16,646 nt of DNA, taken from Dunaliella salina. Lineage: Eukaryota; Chlorophyta; Chlorophyceae; Chlamydomonadales; Dunaliellaceae. The stretch's first letter is position 1; every line of letters starts with the position of its first letter. This document shows, piece by piece, positions 1 to 9,989 of this stretch. Made by a program: the position numbers and the translations under genes. The notes below the pieces were generated by a model. The model did not search any database. It worked only from the letters and a program-made list of their open reading frames with translations, and was not told where the DNA came from. The stretch lies in contig MU069779.1 of assembly GCA_002284615.2 (NCBI GenBank), positions 120,291 through 136,936 on the forward strand, written 5' to 3'.

Positions 1-35
<35 letters not shown>
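1..35 (+). repeat. (GT)n tract at left edge
   Basis: It runs in from outside the window and stops ten bases before the exon 1 acceptor (ACCTGTGCAG). Confidence 0.95.
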
Positions 36-37
<2 letters not shown>

Positions 38-45
38 CTGTGCAG

Positions 46-141
46 GGGGGACTCGCAGCTCAAGCAAGTTCTACACACAGCATCTGTGGCCCTGGCTCAG
101 GACCTGGGTGCCTTCTGGGATGCCTTCATGCACCATGACAG
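46..141 (+). CDS. Exon 1 of EF-hand gene: entering helix and first two loop residues of EF-hand 1
   Basis: This is the first exon visible; the gene begins upstream of the window. The acceptor is the cag at 43-45, directly after a (GT)n tract, and the donor is ACAG|GTATAA at 142. One base completes a split codon, then GAC at 50 opens a frame encoding an amphipathic helix that ends in AFWDAFMHHD. The exon stops two bases into an AGG codon. The one-base start of exon 2 completes this to Arg and gives the calcium-binding loop DRDGNGFLDAAE, with acidic or polar residues at positions 1, 3, 5 and 9, Gly at 6 and Glu at 12. The helix-plus-loop layout resembles calbindin/calmodulin-type EF-hands, which bind Ca2+. 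The phase match and complete loop make this junction one of the safest in the window. Degenerate copies of the exon's 3' end follow in the intron near 205-260 and 480-530. Confidence 0.75.
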
Positions 142-1797
142 GTATAAACTTGACATTGGGGCGTTTGGATGTTGCTTTGGGGCATGCTTCGAATTGCAAG
201 TGTTCCTGCCTACTCCTGCCTGCCTCCTGGGCGCCTACACACACCATATGACAGGTGCCCATTCATTGGAACAGATGGATTAGGGTATCCAGCATAATAT
301 CCATAACACATGGGATGCCTTTGGGCACCATGACGGGGACAAACAAATCAGCACATTTGGATTTTGCTATGGGGCATGTTGAGAATAATAGGCTAGCAGT
401 CAGTCGTTTTGACCGGAGGCCTTGTGACCTTGCAGCCTATGGGGCATGTTCAGAAGTGCAAGTGCTCCTGCCTCCTCCTGCCTGCTGCCTGGACGCCTTT
501 GTGGATGCCTTCATGCACCATCGACAGGTACGAATTCGATGGAACTGGATCAGGGTATCCAAACAATCCTACGTAATATCCATAGCACAGGATGCCTCCG
601 TTCACCATGAAAGGGGGGAAAATACATTTGGAAGGACAGGGTCCTGTGCCCTGCAGGGCATCTCATGGTTTCGGTGCTGTATGGACGCATTCAGGGCCTT
701 CAGAAATGCCGGCTGGCACCAAGTCAGGCTTGCATGTATGGATCAAGGAAGAGTCCATTTTGCCGAGCACATCTGCCAGCGCATGCATGTTTATTTGTCG
801 CCACCTCCCTGGCAGCTTTTTGGTGCTGTGCCGTTGCTCAGGCATGCTGTTTGACTGTCTCATATGGCGCTCCACCAATGTATGCTTGAGTGCCTCACAC
901 GTTGCTGAACCCATTTGCTGGACTGTCTCACATGGCGCTCTACCAATGTATGCTTGAGTGCCTCACGTGTTGCTGAACCCATGTGCTGGACTGCCTCATA
1001 TGGCGCTCCACCAACGTATGCTTGAGTGCCTCACATGCTGCTCAACCCATGCATCCTTCCTCACGTTTCCCAACTGTTGCTTCCTGTGTGATTCGTGCGG
1101 TGCACCACCCATGCATGGCTTTTTGGTACCCGGTATTTTCGAGACATGCCTGAGTGCCTCACACGGTGCTCCCCTTGTGCTTACTTTTATACCTGAGTGC
1201 CGTATGGGGTGCCACACCTAAGCATACTTCCGCATGCCTCCTCTCCTGGCTGTCGTCTCCTGAGAGCCTCATGTGGTGCTCCACCCATGCACGGCTTTCC
1301 TGGCTCTGTGGCATTATTGAGGCATGACTGAGTGTCTCAAGGTGCGCTCCATCTGTGCATGCTTTAGTGCATGAGGCTTCATGTAGTGCTCCACTCATGC
1401 TCACTTCCTCATCCTTACTGGCCGTCATCCCCTGTGTGGTTCCTGTGGCGCTCCACCCATGCATGGCTTCTTGGTACTGTGGCGTTGTTCAGACATGCCT
1501 GAGCGCCTCATGTGATGCCCAGCAGTCATGCGTTTTGACTGAGTGGCTCTTTTCTTGTACACCTGTAAACCTGTAAACCTGAGTGCCTCAGGTGACGCTC
1601 CACCAATGCATACCTTTTCTGGCTCTGCCCCACCCATCCCTCTCCTGTATGATGAATCCACTAATCACACACACCGTCCTGCGTGTCATTTTTAAGTACC
1701 TCGGTGCTTCTCCCTCCAAACTTGCTCGCCTGAGCTGCATCAAAGCCTTTAAAGCTTCGGTGTCAGCGTGCCTTCCCCGTCCATGTGTGGCCTCCAG
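142..1797 (+). other. Intron 1, with exon-1 end copies and a 68-bp minisatellite
   Basis: No coding segment is supported here. Two blocks near 205-330 and 480-615 are diverged duplicates of each other. Both carry a version of the exon 1 end (GATGCCTTCATGCACCAT then GACAGGT), so they look like decayed downstream copies of exon 1 plus donor. From about 855 the intron becomes a tandem array, described separately. Its distal units, with CCACCCATGCATGGCTTCTTGG, loosely resemble the sequence just before the exon 2 acceptor. Reading frames across the intron are short and mutually inconsistent. Confidence 0.55.
855..1640 (+). repeat. 68-bp tandem minisatellite decaying rightwards
   Basis: Three nearly identical units carry GGCGCTCCACCAATGTATGC followed by TTGAGTGCCTCAC. 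The GCGCTC core sits at about 867, 935 and 1003, a spacing of 68 bp. Further right the units diverge into versions with CTCCACCCATGCATGGCTT and TGCCTGAGTGCCTCA, at about 1105-1180, 1270-1340, 1385-1510 and 1580-1625. The array lies wholly inside intron 1. Frames through it are not maintained, so it is not coding. Confidence 0.75.
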
Positions 1798-1858
1798 GGA
1801 TGGCAACGGATTTCTCGATGCAGCAGAGCTCGCGCGCTTTTTCCAGGACCTGTTTGAG
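1798..1858 (+). CDS. Exon 2: rest of EF-hand 1 loop and exiting helix
   Basis: The acceptor is the cag at 1795-1797 after a pyrimidine-rich stretch. The donor is GAG|GTGAGA at 1859, a strong match to the eukaryotic consensus. One base completes the Arg codon begun in exon 1. The exon then encodes DGNGFLDAAE, which finishes the calcium loop including the Glu at position 12, and the exiting helix LARFFQDLFE. It ends in phase 0. At 61 nt it is the shortest exon in the model, but reconstruction of a complete EF-hand across the junction supports it strongly. Decayed copies of this exon's last 45 or so bases and its donor recur downstream near 2012-2066, 2097-2128 and 2248-2310. Confidence 0.8.
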
Positions 1859-2011
1859 GTGAGACCACTGCGTGATCATCTTCCTGGTCTATCTACTCCT
1901 CTTGCCATCATTGGCTTCATCCAACCTTGCAGCTTGAAGGAATACTGGAAATCAAATGGTGGAAGAGTAATCCCCAAATGCGTTGCTTAGAATCAATGTA
2001 TCTCTTTGAAA

Positions 2012-2310
2012 GATGCGGCGGAGCTTGTGCAAATTTTCCAGGATCTGGTTGCTTCAAGGGCGTTGCAGGGCATAAAGTCGATGCATCTTTTTGAAGGGTG
2101 CAGTACAGCTCACACAACTATTTCAAAAATAAAATAAATATTGGTATTTAAAAGACAATCCTTACCCTGAGTAAGGACCTCTTTGCAGTGAGAGCGCTGC
2201 AAACATTCCTCATTTGTGCATTCCCTTTGAGCCATTTCCCCTTAGGAGGATGCAGCAGGGCTCATGCACTTTTTTTTCCAGGATTAGTTTGCAGCAAGGG
2301 CGCTGACCAT
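2012..2310 (+). repeat. Three decayed downstream copies of the exon 2 end
   Basis: Exon 2 ends with GATGCAGCAGAGCTCGCGCG followed by a T-rich run and CCAGGACCTG. Comparable text occurs at 2012-2066 (GATGCGGCGGAGCTTGTGCA, then TTTTCCAGGATCTGG), at 2097-2128 (TGCAGTACAGCTCACACAAC) and at 2248-2310 (GATGCAGCAGGGCTCATGCA, then TTTTTTTCCAGGATTAG). Two of the copies are followed by GCAAGGGCG- or CAAGGGCG-type text, so each duplicate extends past the exon edge. Frames are broken, so they are relics and not exons. Confidence 0.65.
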
Positions 2311-2801
2311 AGGCCCTGACAGCAATTTTAGAGCGGATACTGAAATACAGGGTTTGACATGCATGTCTTGGGACAGGTGGGGCGTTGTGTGCTTGGGAAA
2401 AGGTTTGGCTCAGCAAGAATACTTTCCCAGAGAAATGATGTGGAAGCAACATGAGGGATCAGCACAGATTTTAGGATGGCATGCAAATTGGGAAATTGAC
2501 TTTGATTGCCGCAGGCACGTGTTGCTTGCACAGAGTGCAGCCGTGGAGCAGTTTTTGTTGATGGCTTTGCTGGATATCATGCTTCCACTATGCAGTTGAG
2601 CATGCTAATGCTAATCATGCTCTGACCCTATCCGGGTGCGCAAGTGCCACTGGATGTCCACAGATGCATCTTCCGCTTTTGCATCCCGTCATTCCATCTC
2701 TCCATCCATCCAGAATCACTGGATGTCCACAGATGTCCACGGACTCATCCCCCACACATGCATCCTCTTTGTCCCTCCTCCATGCTGAAGCTTTCTGGGG
2801 T

Positions 2802-4470
2802 GCAGGGTGTGCTGCTTTTAAGCTGTGCACTCCAGGATGAAAGAAATGAAGAAAAGAACATTCTACGTAGGCCAGGATCCCAGTGCATCAAGGTTTCCTA
2901 ACTAGCAAGCCAGCAGGGGCCTCACCATACCTCCAGGAACAAATGAATGCTGCAGGGTGTGCTGCTTGTGAGCTTGCGCTCTCCAGAAACAAGTACATGA
3001 TGGAGCTCACCAAATTGACATTTCAATGTGACAAGGATGGTGCCTTCCATTGGTACACATAGCATTCACTCGTACACCATCGATGTGAGAAGTTTACATA
3101 GCTGGCAATGAAGTTGCATGTCCTTGATACAAACCCCATTGATACATAGCATTGGCATTGTCGATTGACGGTGATCACCCTGGCTACCTCCTGCTAGCTT
3201 TGTTCGGCATCTTCCTGGTCCGTTTGTGCTGTTGCGCACAGTCCTTTCTTGATTGCTCAGGACTGCTGTCTACCCCCGCGCATGCAAGTCCAAGTCTTAC
3301 CTGCACTTCAGCTGCGCCTGCTGGTGGATTAGATTAGATCAGGTCAGATTGCAAATGCAATGCAAATTCAAGATACACCTGCGCTTGAGCTGTACCTGCT
3401 GGTGGAAAGAGTAATTGGATTAGATGAGATGAGATTAGGAAACATTACAATACAAATGCAAGGCATACCTGTGCTTGAGCTGCGCCTGCTAGTGGGAAGA
3501 GTGATTGGATTAGATGAGATGAGATTAGGAAACATTACAATACAAATGCAAGGCATACCTGTGCTTGAGCTGCGCCTGCTAGTGCGAAGAGTGTGTGGAT
3601 TTGATTAGGTTAGGTCAGATTCCAAATGTGCAGAGGGGGGCAACTGGCCAGTTTGCCAAACATGCTCTTCCTTGCCTTTCTTTCTCAAGTCTGACCATGC
3701 CAACCTATACCTATAAGAGTATTACATTCTTTAAAAATTATAGAAATCGGAGGACCCCAGATCACTCTCCTGGCCTCTCATCACCCTAAAATGTGCTGCA
3801 GCTCCACCCTAGGGTTTTCACTCCCAATTTTCACTCCCGAATTTTTTATGTTTATAATAATCATGTACACTGCTAACATCCTGCATATTCAAAAATAGGA
3901 AAGGAGGAGGTCAAATTGACCTTTTTGGCACCCCTTGTGGTGGGATTTTCTCTAATGGAAATGGCAAAAATTTCTGTATCTCACCAACCACTGGGTCTTT
4001 TCACTCTATTTTTTTTTTTTTTGCAATGGCATTCTTTTGATAGAAGGACTCCACGTCACTTACAATCATTCAATTTGGTGCCCTGGGTGGCCAGATATAG
4101 AGTTTTGGCGTTGAATATTAGGATTCACGCCGCGGCTGGTTAAGCGCGTGCCACATGACTGGCGGTTTTGAAATCCTAATTTTACAGGTAGGTTTTAAAA
4201 CTGGCTATCAGAGGAACCCAAGCTTGAAAACCGCCCGTCACGGGCCACCTACGCAAGGGTCGTCGCGGGCCACCTACGCAAGGGGCATGCAAATAACACC
4301 TGATTTGGGGCCTCAGTTGCCCCCCTGTGACAAATGCAGGGCATACCCGCGCTTGAGCTGCGCTTGCTGTTGTCAAACGTGGAGAAGTTCAGATGAGATC
4401 AGGTTGGGAATTCATTACAAACGCAAGGCATGCCCATGCTTGAGCTGGGCCTGCTGGTGTAGGATATAGG
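2802..4470 (+). repeat. Eight decayed upstream copies of the exon 3 acceptor and exon start
   Basis: Real exon 3 starts TGCAG|GGCATACCTGCGGT and continues TGAGCTGCGCCTGCTGG. Recognisable relatives begin near 2802, 2952, 3290, 3365, 3455, 3545, 4335 and 4422. The three at 3365-3590 are spaced 90 bp apart and share a GAGATGAGATTAGGAAAC linker. The most distant copy (2952-3040) still matches as far as GACAAGGATGG, the start of the EF-hand loop. In several copies the acceptor CAG has become CAAG, and all hit stop codons or frame breaks shortly after the exon-like part. Confidence 0.75.
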
Positions 4471-4523
4471 ATTCAATTAGACAAGTCAAGACCAAATGCA
4501 TTACCAATGCATTTCAAATGCAG

Positions 4524-4653
4524 GGCATACCTGCGGTTGAGCTGCGCCTGCTGGTGGCGTACGTGGACTTCATGGACGTAGACAAGGATGGCCTAGTCAG
4601 GCCGGACGAGCTGCTGCAGTTCCTGCATGCCATCCCCATGGCTGACCCAAACG
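4524..4653 (+). CDS. Exon 3: complete EF-hand 2
   Basis: The acceptor is the cag at 4521-4523 and the donor is AACG|GTGCGT at 4654. The frame starts in phase 0 with GIPAVELRLLVAYVDFM as the entering helix. It continues with the canonical loop DVDKDGLVRPDE (Asp at 1, 3 and 5, Gly at 6, Val at 8, Glu at 12) and the exiting helix LLQFLHAI, and ends PMADPN plus one base. Every Ca2+-coordinating position is conventional, so this hand is predicted to bind calcium. With the exon 1/2 hand it forms the paired arrangement usual for EF-hand domains. The exon is the 3'-most member of a series of nine related segments and the only one that keeps an open frame to the loop and beyond. Confidence 0.85.
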
Positions 4654-4982
4654 GTGCGTGCCAGCCACACTTGGCACAATGGCAGCTCAAGCTTCCATTG
4701 TCCTCAGCTTTTTCATTGCTGACAAAACATTGCCAATGCATCATCCATGGGAACTCTGGTATCCGATGCGGCTTGCGTGCACATGCCACTTTGCACATGT
4801 TTGCACATGTTTCCATTTTCAATGCAGCTTGCATGCACATGCTGCTTCACACATTTCCCATTTTTGCACACGTATTTGCATAAATTTCCCGTGTTCAATG
4901 CGGCTTGCAAGCACGTGCTGCCTTGCAGGCGCAGCCCACCAGCCTGGCTTCGCTAAGCATGCATGCATGTGCTGTTGTGCAG
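4654..4982 (+). other. Intron 3, with three or four copies of the exon 4 acceptor region
   Basis: A roughly 55-75 bp motif recurs at about 4767, 4822, 4898 and 4957. Each copy reads ATGC(G/A)GCTTGC(G/A)(T/A)GCAC followed by TGCTG-type text, and the last two end in a real or potential cag acceptor. The copy at 4922-4952 includes an exon-like tail, GCAGCCCACCAGCCTGGCTTCG, that parallels the true exon 4 start (ACATACCAGCCTGGCTTCCC). The copies are not coding. Confidence 0.6.
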
Positions 4983-5215
4983 GTGTGACATACCAGCCTG
5001 GCTTCCCCGCCATCCCCTCCACTACTCACCCACAAGTGGGTCCATCTGGCACTAACCAATATCCAACAACCCGGAAGTTGGCGTGGCAGCCTGCGGCTCC
5101 TGAGCCCCAAACTGCCCCAGAATTCTCACAGGCGATGCTGCATGCCTATGCGCACTCCGGCTATGCTGGCCCCCTTGATGCAGGACATGTGCAGGCAGGG
5201 CATGGTTACCAGCAG
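4983..5215 (+). CDS. Exon 4: start of Pro/Gln/Ala-rich region
   Basis: The acceptor is the cag at 4980-4982 and the donor is CAGCAG|GTGCGG at 5216. The leading GT joins the last G of exon 3 to make a Gly codon, followed by VTYQPGFPAIP. The phase therefore continues exactly from EF-hand 2. The 77 complete codons are rich in Pro, Gln, Ala, His and Tyr and lack charged helical patterning, so the segment is probably disordered and low in complexity. It ends in phase 0 at AGHGYQQ. No family is recognised. A (CA)74 tract starts 25 bases after the donor, and the frame happens to stay open through it as a His-Thr run, but the consensus donor argues that translation leaves the exon before the tract. 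Confidence 0.75.
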
Positions 5216-7011
<1,796 letters not shown>

Positions 7012-7302
7012 GTCCCCATGGTTTCGCCCTCCGCTTCCTACCCTCCTCCTCCACCTGTGGTCGCACAAACGCTCCCAGCCGTGCAAGCCCAAACTGCCCA
7101 AGTCACACACACTGGACCATCACCTCATGCTCCCAGCCCCGCATTCATCGGCTCTCCATATGCCATGTCCTCCCCACCTGCCTCCCCACGTGCTGTTGCT
7201 GCTCCGCCTTCCCCAACACCTCCCATGGGTGCAATGCCTTATATGATGGCTGGCCTGCCGGGACAGCCCCCAGTGGTGGGGTACATCCTTCCCTATGAGA
7301 AG
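7012..7302 (+). CDS. Exon 5: Pro/Ser/Ala-rich segment
   Basis: The acceptor is the cag at 7009-7011, preceded by the pyrimidine-rich CTTGCTCTCCAA, and the donor is AAG|GTGTGG at 7303. The 97 codons are in phase 0 at both ends and include SASYPPPPPVVAQTLP, repeated SP and PP pairs, and a Met/Gly/Pro-rich tail ending GYILPYEK. The composition is typical of an extended, disordered linker. The repeated Ser-Pro pairs could be phosphorylation sites, but that is inference. The 27 bases after the donor reappear, diverged, at about 7809-7835. Confidence 0.75.
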
Positions 7303-7339
7303 GTGTGGATGTGTTCAGTTTTCGTAGGAGGGGATGAAT

Positions 7340-7353
<14 letters not shown>

Positions 7354-7409
<56 letters not shown>
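7354..7409 (+). repeat. Uninterrupted poly-G tract of 56 bases
   Basis: The run of G follows a (TG)n stretch at 7340-7353. The strand shown is also the coding strand, so the intron RNA would carry the G-run, which can form G-quadruplexes. Tract length in the deposited sequence may not be exact, because homopolymers of this length are hard to sequence. Confidence 0.95.
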
Positions 7410-7410
<1 letters not shown>

Positions 7411-7449
7411 AGAGGACAGGATGAGGGAAGGGGGGATTGAGTTCCCGCT

Positions 7450-7800
7450 GTCCAGCCTTCTTTTCCTCATTGCCATGCTTTGAACATGATTTCTAAAACA
7501 TGCCCTTTGGGATGTTGCTCACTGCCTGTTTTATGAATTGAGTGGTGAGAAGCTAAAGATTAAAAAAGAATCATAGAAACTGAAAGGAAAGTTGGCCAAA
7601 GTTTACTGGAAACTACCCGTACTCATGATGGAAGTGCAAATTGTGCTGTGCGTGAGGGACATGCTTGTCGAGCTAGTGAGGCATCCACCCTTCCACTGCT
7701 GTGTCTCGTTTCCACACAAGATGCAATATTGAGTGATTCATGTTTGCTGCCCAAGACCCATCACATCATAATGGTGTTATGTAACATATGTTTGCTGCCC
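7450..7800 (+). repeat. Diverged repeat copy, left member
   Basis: It shares blocks in the same order with 9070-9400. These are TCATTGCCATG, CATGCCCTTTGGGAT and TTGCTCAC; a GAAA/GTTGGCC block; GAGGCATCC- or AAGGCGTCCTC-type text; TGCTGCCCAAGACCCATCAC against TGCTGCCCAGGACCCGTCAC; and a final GTTATGT. No open frame or inverted ends are visible, so the type of duplication is unknown. Confidence 0.65.
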
Positions 7801-7855
7801 TTTTCAGCAGGCATGGACGTGTTCAGTTTTCATATGCTGTTTCCTCTTCCGGCAG

Positions 7856-8062
7856 CACAACCAAAGCGAGCACCTTTTAATTCATATGGGAGGCCCGGAA
7901 CATTTCAATTTGAATGGGTTTAATTGGCTGATGGCTGGCACTTCATTTCTCAACCCGAATACAAAATTTGAAATCCTTGCTGCTGATGCTGATGCTGATG
8001 CTGATGCTGGAGAGCTGCTGTTGGAGGTTATGCTCATGCTGCAGCAAGCTAGGAAGCTGCAT
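7856..8062 (+). CDS. Exon 6 (uncertain): helix-prone segment with Ala-Asp repeat
   Basis: The acceptor is TTCCTCTTCCGGCAG ending at 7855, an excellent pyrimidine tract. The donor is CAT|GTGAGG at 8063. The 69 codons are open in phase 0 at both ends and so fit between exons 5 and 7. They encode HNQSEHLLIHMGGPEHF, then an (Ala-Asp)4 run from a GCTGAT hexanucleotide repeat at about 7979-8009, then the helix-prone GELLLEVMLMLQQARKLH. The composition differs from the Pro/Gln-rich neighbours, and exon 5 could instead splice directly to exon 7 in the same phase. It could therefore be an alternative exon or a chance open frame. Confidence 0.4.
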
Positions 8063-9069
8063 GTGAGGACTGGAAGAGCTCTGCTCAAAAGTGGAGTTAC
8101 ATGAGAGAGGGATCCACAAAAGAAGGGAATATGCACCCTTGAAGGAATCAGGGTTGGGTCATGTGCAAAACATGTATGAACGCATACGGCTCAAACATGT
8201 ATGCGTACGGCTCAGAGGCCTGTTTTGAGAACGTGAGAAATACGTGGTGGGGCAGCGCCCTGCGGGCCCGCCCGGCCACCTCAGAACCAATTTCTGAATT
8301 TTGCTGCCCGTTTCCTTACGATTATAAGACATGAATTTAAAGAGTTCATTGGGACTCGACTTTGACTGGGCTTCTCTGGTTTGTCACTCTAACAACCTAG
8401 TCTACAGCTGCAGCACCTGCTCTGGTGCCTCACATTTGGCTATACTACTGCCAGGGACTTCAAGAAGTGTTGCCTAATGCAGTAAGCAGCGCAACCACTG
8501 GTGGTGGCACAGCTTGCATTCTTTCTTAAGCCCTGTTCAGCCTTCAGGAGTGAACTGTGTGACATAGTCCCGTTCAGAAACTCTCTCTATAGGCATGTCT
8601 AAATGTGTTGATGAGGGAGGGGGAGGGAGGTGGTTGGGGGTTCTTGGATGCCTGGGCCCGGCTTGGTCGCCAAAGCCAAGAGCTGCTGGGTAGGAGATAC
8701 AGGCTTAAGCCATCTAGCTGGGGGTTAGAGCTTGAGCTGGGAGCCTTGGAGACCCTTTTCAGCGCCTGCCGTTTTCAGCCCCGAAATTGATTAATTTTCG
8801 ATCCAGATGGAGTTCCAACGCTTGGGAATAGTCAGTAAAAATGTTCAAATTTTTACTCCATGATTAATTAACATTCCAACTGGTCGTTAACTACGGTATA
8901 TCTCTTTCTCTCTCAAGGGGTGTGTAATGCGTAATGTGGTTTTTCAGGGGGGCGTGTAAAGGTGCATTAAGGTGCGCAAAAATAACCTTTGAGCAGGGGC
9001 ATACTGATGCGTAATGGAGAAATTCAATTGCTGAAAAGAGGGGGTGCAAACTGTTCACGTTCTGGAACG

Positions 9070-9400
9070 TATTATCCATCCTCTTTTTCTTCATTGCCAT
9101 GCATCGAACACACATGGTTTCCAATTCATGCCCTTTGGGATTTTGCTCACAGCTCGCTTCAGTAACTGAAATGTAAAAATCAATCGAAATCTTAGGTATT
9201 GGGAGAAAGTTTGGCCATATTTTATTGGAGACAATCTGCTTTGTATTCGTGAAGGACTTGTAAGGCGTCCTCTCTTCCGATGTGTCTCCTTTTTGCACAT
9301 AACAATTTGTTGGTTGATCCATTTTTGCTGCCCAGGACCCGTCACACCTCGATGATGTTATGTGAAATTTAATCTGACTTAAATTTGCTTCCCTGGCTGC
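9070..9400 (+). repeat. Diverged repeat copy, right member
   Basis: This is the partner of 7450-7800, in direct orientation and about 1.6 kb away. The two copies bracket the uncertain exon 6. Shared blocks include TTCATTGCCATGCAT, TTCATGCCCTTTGGGATTTT, AAAGTTTGGCCATATTTTA and GCTGCCCAGGACCCGTCACA. Many small insertions and deletions separate the copies, so the duplication is old. Confidence 0.65.
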
Positions 9401-9538
9401 ACCACATTATCCTAATTTGACGCATTCTTGTGGTGTAACATGCGCATGCTGCCCATGCTGTACCACATCATGGTGATGTGACACACAAGATTGTGGTTTA
9501 ACTAGCCATGGGTAAATAGGGTGTACCAACATCTCAAT

Positions 9539-9710
9539 TAGGCTCTTTGAGCCTAGAAGAGGCTCTGCCTATCTGGATAGGGCCTCTTCGGATGCACAGA
9601 TTTTGTGGGTAGTTTCAGGCACTTTTACACCATTTTGGGGTAGAAAGAGGGTCAACGAGGGTAAGGCCTATAAGCCAAATAGGCTCCCCGAGCCTCGCCA
9701 AGGCTCAGCC
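9539..9710. repeat. Cluster of AGGCTC/GAGCCT hairpins
   Basis: Two perfect short hairpins occur: TAGGCTC-TTT-GAGCCTA at 9539-9555 and AGGCTC-CCC-GAGCCT at 9681-9695. Further half-sites lie at about 9561 (GAGGCTCTGCC), 9586 (GGGCCTCTTC), 9701 (AGGCTCAGCCT) and 9804 (TAGGCTCGGGG). They sit in intron 6. No T-run follows them and no function is known. Confidence 0.6.
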
Positions 9711-9989
9711 TCGCTAAAGCTCTCCTAGGTGGCTACCCAACCCTAGGTTTAACATATGTATGCTGTCTGGGCTGCTTCACATTACCAGGAAAAAGTCTAA
9801 GTAGGCTCGGGGCCACATGCATGAAAAAAAGGTACTTTTATTAGCAAGCTAGCGAGGGCGTCACCAAAGGACCCTCCAAGCCTAAACTGCAAAAAGCAAG
9901 CCAGGGTGAGTGCCAGAAAAAGAGCTCATGAGGATCACCATCGTCTTCACATCGCCAGCTGTTGAGGTTTTGCCAACATGAATGCGCAG

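Larger units (their letters stand above)
1859..4523 (+). other. Intron 2 (about 2.7 kb), filled from both ends with copies of its flanking exon edges
   Basis: The left third holds decayed copies of exon 2's end plus donor. The right two thirds hold decayed copies of exon 3's acceptor plus start; both arrays are listed separately. The stretch 2320-2790 contains a second, partial version of the exon-2-like text near 2536-2575 and a short direct repeat of CACTGGATGTCCACAGATG at about 2648 and 2718. The stretch 3610-4330 has no recognisable gene, only AT-rich unique sequence, a T-run at 4011-4022 and a small duplicated ACGGGCCACCTACGCAAGG-like phrase at about 4240-4283. Splicing exon 2 directly to exon 3 keeps phase 0 and spaces the two EF-hand loops 39 residues apart, close to the spacing usual in calmodulin-like proteins. 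Confidence 0.6.
7303..7855 (+). other. Intron 5, with a (GT)n-poly-G tract and one copy of a roughly 340-bp repeat
   Basis: A short (GT) run and 56 consecutive G begin 37 bases after the donor. The remainder, 7450-7800, is a diverged duplicate of 9070-9400. At its right end GCATGGACGTGTTCAGTTTT echoes the start of this same intron, GTGTGGATGTGTTCAGTTTT at 7303. Another decayed downstream copy of exon 5's donor side is therefore likely. No coding segment is supported. Confidence 0.55.
8063..9989 (+). other. Intron 6 (about 1.9 kb), mostly unique sequence
   Basis: At 8165-8215 a 24-base phrase (AACATGTATG, then CGTACGGCTC or CGCATACGGCTC) occurs twice in a row. The stretch 8220-8900 shows nothing recognisable. 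Three GCGTAATG or TGTAATG phrases lie at 8920-9020. The second copy of the roughly 340-bp repeat is at 9070-9400, and a cluster of GAGCCT palindromes is at 9539-9710. Minus-strand frames at 8891-9345 overlap the repeat and show no supporting features. Confidence 0.45.

Noticed and set aside
528..566. EF-hand-like reading YEFDGTGSGY after a cag in intron 1
   Set aside because: It lies in a decayed copy of the exon 1 end, the frame stops soon after, and joining exon 1 directly to exon 2 already yields a perfect calcium loop.
2980..3055. Possible extra EF-hand exon (KYMMELTKL ... CDKDG)
   Set aside because: Its frame cannot be entered in phase from exon 2 or left in phase to exon 3, the loop lacks the first Asp, and the DNA aligns as a diverged relic of exon 3.
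8905..9020. GCGTAATG phrases as an inverted relative of the CATTACGCA units near 14300-14340
   Set aside because: The shared stretch is only about nine bases and could be chance.
8891..9345. Minus-strand frames of 143 and 84 codons
   Set aside because: They overlap a diverged repeat whose other copy has no matching frame, and show no recognisable domain or splice context.
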